Part shown: piece by piece, positions 1-6,222 of the stretch
How the letters are laid out: each line of letters starts with the position of its first letter
Numbering within the stretch: position 1 is the first letter of the stretch
Assembly: GCA_947628385.1 (NCBI GenBank)
Contig: CANQZS010000074.1
Location: 1-8,252 of the forward strand
Reading direction: 5' to 3'
From: an uncultured Clostridia bacterium
GTDB taxonomy: Bacteria; Bacillota; Clostridia; Oscillospirales; Ruminococcaceae
Length of the DNA: 8,252 nucleotides
Program-made: the position numbers and the translations under genes
The notes under the pieces: model-generated
The model's input: only the letters and a program-made list of their open reading frames with translations
Databases searched by the model: none
What the model was told of the DNA's origin: nothing

Positions 1-78
1 CGGCAAGGGCTCCGCCCCTTGACCCCGCGAGCTGGGCTCAGCTCGACCAGCTTTATATTTTGCGCTTCGCGCAAAATT
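1..78. repeat. Hairpin-rich intergenic repeat element (partial at left edge)
   Basis: This non-coding stretch contains three consecutive inverted repeats. CAAGGG (4-9) pairs with CCCTTG (16-21). CGAGCTG (28-34) pairs with CAGCTCG (39-45) around a GGCT loop. ATTTTGCGC (57-65) pairs perfectly with GCGCAAAAT (69-77) around TTC. The string around GGGCTCCGCCCCTTGACCCC resembles GC-rich palindromic repeats dispersed between genes in gut Clostridia; that family resemblance is from memory. Its 11-base end CGCGCAAAATT recurs just after uvrC at 8053-8063. The open frame across this region looks non-coding. The element may continue beyond the window. Confidence 0.5.
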
Positions 79-104
79 AATTTTAAATACTTTTTTACAA
101 ACAA

Positions 105-138
105 GAACCACCGGAATAACCGGTGGTTCCGTTTTTTT
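105..138. terminator. Intrinsic terminator after the large minus-strand gene, probably bidirectional
   Basis: A perfect 10-bp stem, GAACCACCGG (105-114) with CCGGTGGTTC (120-129), closes a 5-base loop. On the plus strand it is followed by a run of seven T (132-138). On the minus strand it begins a few bases after the TAA stop of the 1364-aa gene and is followed by TTGTTTGT, a weaker U-rich tract. The A-tract before and T-tract after fit a terminator working in both directions. It closes the minus-strand gene and could also stop transcription entering from the left. Confidence 0.85.
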
Positions 139-3100
139 ACATTAACTTATTGCCGCATTCTGCACAGAATTTTGCGTTCGGACTTGTTATCTTTGCACCG
201 CACTGATCGCAGAACCGTACCTTTGGCTTTTCCTCCGCTTCCGGAGCCTTCTCCTGCTCCTCAGGAACGGATTCCTCCTCCGGAGCCTCCGCAGCTTCGG
301 AGCTTTCGGCAGCTTCTACAGCCTCCTCAGCTTCTGCAGCCTCGGCAGCCTCCTCGGGAATGAGTGTTTCAGCCTCAGCAGGAACCTCCTCAACAACAGG
401 AGCTTCCTTGACTTCCTGAACGATATTCTCGCTCGGCGCAGGATTCTGCTGCATAGCCTTTTCCTGTACGGCGTTTTCAAGCAACTCTTTCATATGCTCC
501 GCAGAACGCTTGTCATGGATATAGCATACCAGCGACGTAAGCACCTTTGCAACATTCTCAATAATATTCTTATTGAGTGAATTCGGAAGATCTATCGTAT
601 TTCCGTTTCTTTCAACAGCCGTGAGAGTTGATGACATAAGGGACTTTTTAGCTTGGAACGATGCAATATCATCTATTTTTACCTTATTTATAACTCCCTT
701 TGAAATGATGTGCATAAATTCTGTGGTAAGCGTGAAGCTGTCGCCGTTGCTTCCCTCGTGGAGAAGTATAGGCAGCTCATATCTTCCCGCCGAAATATAT
801 GTATTGCACGCCGCTTCATATTTGCTGTGGAAAAGATTCGACAGCGTAGGAACATAAAGATGTACGGAATTTATGCCGAATTCGTCCATTTTTCCGCCAA
901 GATGAAGAATATAATTGTTGGCTTCCTCTTTCTTAAGGGCGGCAATATGTGCGTCGAGAGCGTCAATATAGCGTTCCTTGGCTTCCTCGTCAAGAGGCAT
1001 GGTGTTGAGCCGTCTGATAAGCTCGGAGGATCTCTTTGCAGTAAGAGTCTCGATGTTTCCGCAAAGCTCCCTGACTTCTTTATCGGCGATCTCGGACATG
1101 GCTTTTTCTATGCGCTTGCTGTAAGACTGTTTAAGCTCGGCAGGGCAATCATGACCGTATTCCTGAATTTTTATCTGAGCCTGAATGAGCTGCTCCTTAT
1201 CCATGGAATCCACATTTTCCGTAATAGAATCCAGATCCGCAGTTATAAGCTCCCTTACCCGCTCTCTGATCCTTTCGATATATACGGACGCCTTTTCCTC
1301 GGAATAATTTCCGAGAGAAAGCTCGTTGCGTACAGCCTCAGCTCTTTCAAAATCGTATTCGTCGATATTTCCGACGATCCTTTCGATCCTTTCAGTCTCG
1401 ATAGCGTCCTCTCTGCGATCCGCCGCTTCAATGCTGCGTGCATAAAGCTCCTCGCCGATCTCTCCGCGCTTTTCCTCAGCATTCATGCGGAATTCAGCGA
1501 CCTGCTCCGCAGACATCTCAGCCGTGCTGTCAATGACTCTCTTATATTCGGCGATCTTTGCCGAAGCAATATGCTCGTCGATAGCAGCCGCATATTTTTC
1601 TGAAACAGCAGCATATTTTTCATTGCTCAGGATATTTTCTTTAAGCTCTTCAAGCTCAGGAATATCCTTTCCGTCCAGATCGCCGCAGAACTCGTCGATC
1701 TCAGCTGTCAGGAGCTCCAGCTCGCGCTCCTCTATCTTACGGAAGTATACGTCCGTGAATTCCTTGTCATAGCTCTCATCGGAAAGCTTTACCTTAAGCT
1801 CGTCAAGCTCGGACTGCTCCATAGAGAAGATATATTTGCAAAGCTCTGCAAGCTCGGAATTCTTGAGCTCCACGAGTCTCTGAGCGATCCTGTCGATATA
1901 TTTTCCCTTGAGCTGGGGATCGAAGTCCTTATCGGAATTTACAATATCCTCCTTGAGCTTGTCAAGCTCCTCCTGATCCATGGAATCTATTCCGGCACAC
2001 ATCTCTTCAAGCTCTTCATTGAGAAGATCCTTTTCGCGCTGCTCTACCTTAGCGATATACGGCTCAACTATCTCATCGCTGAATCTGCCGTATTCTATAG
2101 CATGTTTCATAGCTTCGAGCTGCTCTGCGGAAGCGAATTCCACACCGTCAAATACCTTGGCGGCTTCGTTTGCTTCGTAATTATTGAGCGCGTCCGTAAG
2201 AGTCTTGATCGGAGCATATGTAAGGTGTCCCGGATATTTGTCGCCGGAAAGCGTCCGGATAAGCTCTTCGAGCTGTTCTCTTCCGAGATCCTGATAGTTT
2301 TTCATAAGACCGTCGATCTCATTGCGGATATTTGTCTCGCCTATTTCAAATACCTTTGTACGGTAATGATCGGCAATAGCATTGTCGTATCTTCCCGAAG
2401 CAAGCTTATCAAGCACTGCTTCGAGCTGCTCCTGAGTAAGCTTTTCAGGATCTTCGAGCATTGAATCCAGCTCATTTTTTTGAGCCGCATCGGAAGCGTC
2501 CTTGATCCTTGACATAAAAGGCTTTAAAACAGCCTCTGGATAATCGTATTCGGAAATTTCCTGCTTAAGGGCAGCAATTTCTCCCAGAGTCATTATAGGC
2601 AGGCTGAGACAGCACTGCTCCAAGGACGATGTCTGCACCACATTGAGCGCAAGATTTACCTTTACAAGATATTTTGCCTTGGTATCCTCATCGAGAGTTG
2701 TATTCTGGATATTTTCCAGCAGGAAGTTGAGCTCTGTTTCGTTCAGTGCGGAAAGGTTCCTGCACAGATCGCGTAAATATACCTCATTCTTTACCGCAAG
2801 CTTCATTTCCTCCGGAGTATCAAAAAGTGTTCCGTTGAACGTGCGGCGTTCCTTATCGAGCCTGTCTATATGCTCGTTCAGCTCGTCTATGTATCCCTGA
2901 CTGGAGAACCCATACTTTGCGCTTACCCGTTCGAGCTGTTCTTTAAGTATGCAGGACTGTTCATATCCCGCGCAGAAATGTCCTTGCTCATCGAAGCTTT
3001 CGTCAAGGATATAGTCACCGAGGACGATATTCTGTATTTCCTCCTCGTCCACCGGAGCAAGCTGCCAGAAATCAGCTATTGCTTTAAGGTATTCAGTCTC

Positions 3101-4231
3101 CTCCGGATATTTCTTTGCAGCATACCAGAATATGCGGTAATCGGCGGGCTTATGAGCGGCAAGCTCCTCTATAAGGAACTTTTCCTCCTCGTCGCTGTAG
3201 CTGTTCTGCTCGAGTCTGCGTATGCCGTTTTTATAGAAGCTGAGATCGTCTGTGGAAAAGCTGACGTCCTCCTCCTTGCTTTCCTCCTCCTTATATTCGG
3301 CGGAAACGGCGTCTGCAAACGCAAGCTTTATGCAGTCAATATCAGTATTTCCGCAGGTGCTTCCGAGTCCGGCAAGTCTTTGAGCCTGATCCTCGCCGTT
3401 TATTATGGGAGCGTAGTATTTCTGAGCGAATTCATCTTTTGAAAGATCCACACCGTTCTTTCTGAGAGCTTCCGCGGTAAGATCAAGGATAAAATCAAGC
3501 TCTGAGAAGCTGTATCCGATAATTCCGAGTACTTCGGCATTATTCCTGAAAATAGCCATCATCTTGTCTATTTCCGAGAAATAGGATTCTATAGCGATAG
3601 ATCTTGTAGTCCTTGCATCTATTGCCACAGTATCTCCGAAAAGGGTAAAGTTAATAGTCTTAGCGCCCGAAAGATCCGGCAGTATAGCCGAACACTCGCT
3701 GCGGTATTCCTTGAATCTTTTTTCCGCATATTCGGCATCTATGTGAACTATCCTGCTGACAGCCGACGGCTTCCAGAAAAATTCGTTATTATATTTTTTG
3801 AAATGCAGCACGCTGTTTGTGAGCGGGGTAACGGGAGCATATCTTTTTCCTTTTTCGCGCATATACTGTTCGCTGACGATTATGGTATCGTTCTTGCCGT
3901 TTATCATCCATTCCTCCGACACGAACGCATTTTCCGCCAGAAGATCCGAAATATAGATAAAGCCGTTTTGCTCAGCTATGCTGCGGGCCTCCATAAGGTT
4001 GAAAGCAGACCAGCTCTCGCCGTCCTCAGACATAATAAGCATATCGGACATACGGCAGATGCAAAGGGCGTTGCTGTGCGCCTCCTCATCGCTGCACACG
4101 GAAATAAGCTCTCCCTTTACAAGAGGGTGAGCCACGAGCCTTGCCTCTCCGGACAGAAATTTTTCCTCAAATTTCTGAGGAAAGGACAGGCAATTTTCCT
4201 TAAAGTCATCATACAGCTTAGTTATTTCCAA
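137..4231 (-). CDS. Large helical-repeat protein with C-terminal PH-like domain and zinc ribbon, function unknown
   Basis: I do not recognise this 1364-aa protein as a named family. It has no signal peptide or membrane segment, so it is probably cytoplasmic. Residues 1-330 look globular and mixed alpha/beta. Residues 482-1102 consist of about twelve helical modules, 50-53 residues each, with a loose pattern of Glu-Leu, hydrophobic, Ser-Met, Glu-Leu-x-x-Leu-Lys, Tyr and a closing Tyr-x-x-Lys/Arg-Ile. Residues 1165-1235 alternate beta-like stretches and end in an amphipathic helix, like bacterial PH/GRAM domains (inference). Residues 1262-1337 form a Pro/Ala/Glu-rich acidic linker. The end is a zinc ribbon with Cys1341, 1344, 1356 and 1359 (CxxC-x11-CxxC). 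The start is TTG: an in-frame stop lies at 4247-4249, a GGGGG ribosome site sits 8 bases before the TTG, and the next in-frame Met is residue 61. The gene has its own promoter and a terminator just beyond its stop. A scaffold or regulatory role is possible but unproven. Confidence 0.9.
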   Translation of the reverse strand: MEITKLYDDFKENCLSFPQKFEEKFLSGEARLVAHPLVKGELISVCSDEEAHSNALCICRMSDMLIMSEDGESWSAFNLMEARSIAEQNGFIYISDLLAENAFVSEEWMINGKNDTIIVSEQYMREKGKRYAPVTPLTNSVLHFKKYNNEFFWKPSAVSRIVHIDAEYAEKRFKEYRSECSAILPDLSGAKTINFTLFGDTVAIDARTTRSIAIESYFSEIDKMMAIFRNNAEVLGIIGYSFSELDFILDLTAEALRKNGVDLSKDEFAQKYYAPIINGEDQAQRLAGLGSTCGNTDIDCIKLAFADAVSAEYKEEESKEEDVSFSTDDLSFYKNGIRRLEQNSYSDEEEKFLIEELAAHKPADYRIFWYAAKKYPEETEYLKAIADFWQLAPVDEEEIQNIVLGDYILDESFDEQGHFCAGYEQSCILKEQLERVSAKYGFSSQGYIDELNEHIDRLDKERRTFNGTLFDTPEEMKLAVKNEVYLRDLCRNLSALNETELNFLLENIQNTTLDEDTKAKYLVKVNLALNVVQTSSLEQCCLSLPIMTLGEIAALKQEISEYDYPEAVLKPFMSRIKDASDAAQKNELDSMLEDPEKLTQEQLEAVLDKLASGRYDNAIADHYRTKVFEIGETNIRNEIDGLMKNYQDLGREQLEELIRTLSGDKYPGHLTYAPIKTLTDALNNYEANEAAKVFDGVEFASAEQLEAMKHAIEYGRFSDEIVEPYIAKVEQREKDLLNEELEEMCAGIDSMDQEELDKLKEDIVNSDKDFDPQLKGKYIDRIAQRLVELKNSELAELCKYIFSMEQSELDELKVKLSDESYDKEFTDVYFRKIEERELELLTAEIDEFCGDLDGKDIPELEELKENILSNEKYAAVSEKYAAAIDEHIASAKIAEYKRVIDSTAEMSAEQVAEFRMNAEEKRGEIGEELYARSIEAADRREDAIETERIERIVGNIDEYDFERAEAVRNELSLGNYSEEKASVYIERIRERVRELITADLDSITENVDSMDKEQLIQAQIKIQEYGHDCPAELKQSYSKRIEKAMSEIADKEVRELCGNIETLTAKRSSELIRRLNTMPLDEEAKERYIDALDAHIAALKKEEANNYILHLGGKMDEFGINSVHLYVPTLSNLFHSKYEAACNTYISAGRYELPILLHEGSNGDSFTLTTEFMHIISKGVINKVKIDDIASFQAKKSLMSSTLTAVERNGNTIDLPNSLNKNIIENVAKVLTSLVCYIHDKRSAEHMKELLENAVQEKAMQQNPAPSENIVQEVKEAPVVEEVPAEAETLIPEEAAEAAEAEEAVEAAESSEAAEAPEEESVPEEQEKAPEAEEKPKVRFCDQCGAKITSPNAKFCAECGNKLM

Positions 4232-4239
4232 TGATACTA

Positions 4240-4244
4240 CCCCC
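4240..4244 (-). promoter_or_regulatory. Ribosome binding site GGGGG supporting a TTG start
   Basis: On the minus strand GGGGG ends 8 bases before the TTG at 4229-4231. An in-frame TGA at 4247-4249 rules out any farther upstream start, and no ATG occurs in frame before residue 61, so this site decides the start. A short inverted repeat, ATGAT at 4246-4250 and ATCAT at 4231-4235, flanks it. Confidence 0.75.
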
Positions 4245-4264
4245 GATCATAAATATACAATATA

Positions 4265-4293
4265 ATCATACCAATTTTTCGCATAAATGTCAA
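4265..4293 (-). promoter_or_regulatory. Sigma-A promoter of the 1364-aa gene
   Basis: On the minus strand, -35 TTGACA (4288-4293, full consensus) and -10 TATGAT (4265-4270, one mismatch) are separated by exactly 17 bases. The predicted start of transcription near 4258 gives a short leader of about 27 bases. A perfect 7-bp inverted repeat (4285-4301) overlaps the -35 box and could be an operator. The near-consensus match predicts strong basal transcription unless it is repressed. Confidence 0.85.
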
Positions 4294-4301
4294 GGACATT
4301 T
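4285..4301. promoter_or_regulatory. Inverted repeat over the -35 box, possible operator
   Basis: AAATGTC (4285-4291) and GACATTT (4295-4301) form a perfect 7+7 dyad with a 3-base centre. It covers the -35 hexamer at 4288-4293. The position is right for a repressor that blocks RNA polymerase, but part of the symmetry comes from TGTC/GACA within the -35 box, so chance is possible. No regulator gene is present in the window. Confidence 0.35.
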
Positions 4302-4303
4302 GC

Positions 4304-4321
4304 GCACTTTTTACATTTTAT
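4304..4321. repeat. 18-bp exact repeat, copy A (upstream of the 1364-aa gene)
   Basis: GCACTTTTTACATTTTAT occurs here and again, without mismatch and in the same orientation, at 6028-6045. There it includes the -10 box and early transcribed bases of the 482-aa gene. Here it lies about 10 bases upstream of the -35 box of the large gene. Read on the minus strand it contains TAAAAT (4315-4320), which could be a second -10 box, but no good -35 lies 17 bases upstream of it. Confidence 0.6.
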
Positions 4322-4396
4322 AAAAGATTATATCTCATTATTACAGCACTTTGACGGAAGCTATAATACGGAACGTCTGCTTTCCGGCAAGCTGAA

Positions 4397-4426
4397 TGAC
4401 CCGTCCACCGTAAAATGGACGGGTCA
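4397..4426. terminator. Hairpin downstream of the 482-aa gene, probable terminator lacking a clear T-tract
   Basis: A perfect 11-bp stem, TGACCCGTCCA (4397-4407) with TGGACGGGTCA (4416-4426), encloses an 8-base loop. It lies about 48 bases beyond the stop of the 482-aa gene and upstream of the next promoter, where a terminator is expected. Neither side has a proper run of T; the minus-strand flank reads TTCAGCTTG. It may therefore be an inefficient terminator or a 3'-end stabilising structure. Confidence 0.5.
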
Positions 4427-4446
4427 GGCTCGTTACCGTTTACGAT

Positions 4447-4464
4447 CCGTGCGTATAAGCACGG
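4447..4464 (-). other. Second small hairpin in the 3' region of the 482-aa gene
   Basis: CCGTGC (4447-4452) pairs with GCACGG (4459-4464) across a 6-base loop, starting 9 bases after the stop codon of the 482-aa gene. There is no T-run next to it. It may act together with the longer hairpin at 4397-4426 at the end of this transcript. Confidence 0.35.
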
Positions 4465-4473
4465 GCGAATTTG

Positions 4474-5922
4474 TCAGGTCAGCTCTATTTCGGAAGCGTC
4501 TCCGACCTCATAATCGAGTTCATTTGTAAAGTCGAAAATATCCTCGTCGTTTTCGTCCTCAGCCTCTTTGTCAAAATATCCGAGCTCTCCCATATCAAGA
4601 GAGGAGGTGTCTATCTCCTCGCTGCCCTGTATAGGTTTGCGGTTAGCAGCCACGCTCTGCTCCTGCTCGTAAAGAGCATTTTCCGTATCAAGTGAATCCG
4701 TTTCTATCTCCTCGCTGCCCTGTATAGGCTTGCGGTTGGCAGCCACGCTCTGTTCCTGCTCGTAAAGAGCTTTTTCCGTATCGAGAGAATCCGTTTCTAT
4801 CTCCTCGCTGCCCTGTACAGGCTTACGATTAGCAGCCACGCTCTGCTCCTGCTCGTAAAGAGCTTTTTCCGTATCGAGAGAATCCGTTTCTATCTCCTCG
4901 CTGCCCTGTATAGGCTTGCGGTTGGCAGCCACGCTCTGCTCCTGCTCGTAAAGAGCCTTTTCCGTGTCGAGAGAATCGGTATTTATTTCATTGGAATGAT
5001 CCTCCGCAGGTGCGGCAGTCTTTTCAGCCGCGTGCGGCTCTGGAGCCTTTGGAGCCTTAGGCGCATCGGAGGTCTTTGGCTTTCTTTCCGGTCTTGCAAA
5101 GAATTCGTCCGGCTGCACCGGTTGAGGAATATCCTGAACGTTATAGGACGGCGCATACTGAGATTCCGCAAAGCCGTTCTGAACGCTGCCGCTCTGCGCT
5201 CCCTCCATTCCTGAGTCATCATTATTTACCTGCCGGAAGCCGTCAAATTGCTGCATTTCCTGAGTGCTGTCGTTCTTGGTCTTATTCTTGTGTATAAATA
5301 TGGCTGCAACAACTATCAGTATGCCGATAAAAAGAAGTCCTACCGCAAGGCTGATATATGCGCTGTTACTATTGTAAAGAACAAGATCGTACGGGATAAT
5401 ATGAGCCTCAGCCTCAGCACGTCCCCCTTCAAAATATTCCACATCCTCGAACCATTCGAGAAGATAGCCTTTCAGCTCATCATCAAGAGGTTCAGCCTTG
5501 GCAACAAAAGCCATTTCGGGGAATTCAGCGTCTTCATTCCCGTCCAGATATTCATATGTAGCGTCACAGATCCTGTACATAATGTCTCTGTCCGCTTCCT
5601 TGGATACAGACACCGAAACGAACATATCCCTTGCAAGATCCTCATCGTTCACCAGCGGCATTATGAAATATTCCCTTGACGTATAGGAAGATGTTTCTAT
5701 TCCCATAGTGGTATTTGTAGTAGTTTCGCCGGCATAGCAATCATATATATTTGCAATATATCCCGCAACAATATCCCCTTTTTTTATATCCGCTATGCTT
5801 TCAGAGTTGAAATCCTTAATGTTTCCGGACAGCTTTATAATATCCGAAAGACCGTCTGCGGTGAATTTTACGCCAAAAATAAGCAGCAGCGCAGCCAAGC
5901 ATATTATCCTTAATTTTCTCAT
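4474..5922 (-). CDS. Membrane-anchored protein with cytoplasmic tandem-repeat tail, function unknown
   Basis: This 482-aa protein belongs to no family I can name. Residues 1-18 (MRKLR, then a hydrophobic run) form a signal anchor or signal peptide. Residues about 24-185 look like an external domain, with a Thr-rich stretch near 65-82 and two cysteines (62 and 119) that could pair. Residues 188-211 form a strong membrane helix followed by HKNKTK, which places the rest inside the cell by the positive-inside rule. The tail is Gln/Asn-rich, then Pro/Ala/Lys-rich (about 274-306). Four 31-residue repeats with the core TDSLDTEKALYEQEQ follow at 312-435, then a partial fifth copy (EIDTSSLDMGEL) and a very acidic end. 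The start chosen is ATG at 5920-5922, because AAAGGGG at 5931-5937 sits about 8 bases before it. A TTG start 18 bases farther upstream would lie before its own ribosome site. It has its own promoter, divergent from uvrC. Confidence 0.88.
   Translation of the reverse strand: MRKLRIICLAALLLIFGVKFTADGLSDIIKLSGNIKDFNSESIADIKKGDIVAGYIANIYDCYAGETTTNTTMGIETSSYTSREYFIMPLVNDEDLARDMFVSVSVSKEADRDIMYRICDATYEYLDGNEDAEFPEMAFVAKAEPLDDELKGYLLEWFEDVEYFEGGRAEAEAHIIPYDLVLYNSNSAYISLAVGLLFIGILIVVAAIFIHKNKTKNDSTQEMQQFDGFRQVNNDDSGMEGAQSGSVQNGFAESQYAPSYNVQDIPQPVQPDEFFARPERKPKTSDAPKAPKAPEPHAAEKTAAPAEDHSNEINTDSLDTEKALYEQEQSVAANRKPIQGSEEIETDSLDTEKALYEQEQSVAANRKPVQGSEEIETDSLDTEKALYEQEQSVAANRKPIQGSEEIETDSLDTENALYEQEQSVAANRKPIQGSEEIDTSSLDMGELGYFDKEAEDENDEDIFDFTNELDYEVGDASEIELT
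4618..4989 (-). repeat. Four tandem 93-bp in-frame coding repeats
   Basis: The copies occupy 4618-4710, 4711-4803, 4804-4896 and 4897-4989, each exactly 93 bp or 31 codons. They are nearly identical; the first in protein order departs most at its start (EINTD instead of EIETD). Most differences between copies are synonymous, for example AAA/AAG, GCT/GCC, GAG/GAA and CGT/CGC. Protein changes are few: Ile/Val before QGSE and one Lys to Asn. A degenerate partial unit continues into about 4582-4617. Such an array can expand and contract by slippage or recombination, so copy number may vary between strains. Confidence 0.95.
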
Positions 5923-5930
5923 TATATTGA

Positions 5931-5937
5931 CCCCTTT
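5931..5937 (-). promoter_or_regulatory. Ribosome binding site AAAGGGG of the 482-aa gene
   Basis: AAAGGGG on the minus strand lies 8 bases before the ATG at 5920-5922. It falls inside the longer open frame that begins with TTG at 5938-5940, which argues for the ATG as the true start. Confidence 0.8.
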
Positions 5938-5950
5938 CAAACTTGCCGTG

Positions 5951-6001
5951 AAAAGCCGATCGGATCCTCCGGAACGTCCTGCAAAGCAGCCCGCCGATCG
6001 G
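5951..6001 (-). promoter_or_regulatory. Structured 5' leader of the 482-aa gene, possible attenuator
   Basis: The leader runs about 110 bases from a predicted start near 6032. CCGATCGG occurs at 5994-6001 and 5956-5963. Because it is self-complementary, the two copies can form an 8-bp stem. The 30-base loop contains a small CTGC/GCAG hairpin (5979-5989). The distal arm is followed on the minus strand by CTTTTC (5950-5955), so the shape resembles a weak intrinsic terminator ahead of the gene. No known riboswitch or T-box motif was recognised. Confidence 0.35.
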
Positions 6002-6027
6002 TATATTTTTCGTTAAAATATTTACAG

Positions 6028-6045
6028 GCACTTTTTACATTTTAT
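6028..6045. repeat. 18-bp exact repeat, copy B (in the promoter of the 482-aa gene)
   Basis: This is identical to 4304-4321 and in the same orientation relative to the gene downstream of it. On the minus strand it covers the -10 box TAAAAT (6039-6044) and the expected transcription start region. The flanking bases differ at both ends, so the identity is limited to 18 bp. Confidence 0.6.
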
Positions 6046-6067
6046 CACAAAATCCCTGCTCTGTCAA
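6039..6067 (-). promoter_or_regulatory. Sigma-A promoter of the 482-aa gene
   Basis: On the minus strand, -35 TTGACA (6062-6067, full consensus) and -10 TAAAAT (6039-6044) are 17 bases apart. TGA just before the -10 gives an extended -10 element. AT-rich DNA upstream of the -35 (about 6068-6085) could serve as an UP element and lies between this promoter and the divergent uvrC promoter. Confidence 0.85.
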
Positions 6068-6108
6068 TAATTTTTAAAAAATTCTGAACAAATCTTTAAG
6101 CCTCGCCC

Positions 6109-6137
6109 TTGAATCCCTGATAAAAATGTGTTATACT
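6109..6137 (+). promoter_or_regulatory. Sigma-A promoter of uvrC
   Basis: -35 TTGAAT (6109-6114) and -10 TATACT (6132-6137) are separated by 17 bases, with TGT before the -10 forming an extended -10. The predicted start near 6144 leaves a leader of about 79 bases. No recognisable SOS (LexA) box of the Gram-positive GAAC-N4-GTTC type overlaps it, so uvrC is probably constitutive here. Confidence 0.8.
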
Positions 6138-6222
6138 TTTACTGTATTTCAAAGCTTGTCCTTATAGGGATATTCAGGCATTTTCCGTAAAAACGAATTT
6201 TTAACGAAAGGATATTCCCGCT

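Noticed and set aside
710..1603. Long plus-strand open frame (297 codons) antisense to the 1364-aa gene
   Set aside because: It lies wholly within the clearly coding minus-strand frame, lacks a ribosome site, and its translation shows no domain-like structure. Skewed codon use in the Glu/Leu-rich repeats keeps the antisense frame free of stops.
2870..3442. Plus-strand open frame (190 codons) antisense to the 1364-aa gene
   Set aside because: It has no ribosome site or promoter and is fully overlapped by the coding frame. Its hydrophobic translation is what the reverse complement of acidic helical codons produces.
4218..4250. Short upstream open frame (10 residues, MIGGSIIGNN) overlapping the start of the 1364-aa gene
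   Set aside because: Its ATG would be only about 8 bases from the predicted transcription start and has no ribosome site, so translation is unlikely.
4287..4529. Plus-strand open frame of 80 codons across the intergenic region
   Set aside because: It runs through a promoter and two hairpins and into the 3' end of the 482-aa gene on the opposite strand. No ribosome site precedes it, and the translation shows no recognisable features.
4618..4989. Regular direct repeats that could suggest a CRISPR array
   Set aside because: The 93-bp units are contiguous with no unique spacers, keep the reading frame and vary mostly at synonymous positions. They are coding repeats.
5923..5940. Upstream TTG start adding six residues to the 482-aa protein
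   Set aside because: The ribosome site AAAGGGG lies inside this extension and is correctly spaced for the ATG at 5920-5922. The signal-anchor sequence MRKLR also starts naturally there.
6168..6217. Repeated GGATATTC in the uvrC leader (6168-6175 and 6210-6217)
   Set aside because: The second copy is explained by the ribosome site, and 8 bases is too short to distinguish from chance.
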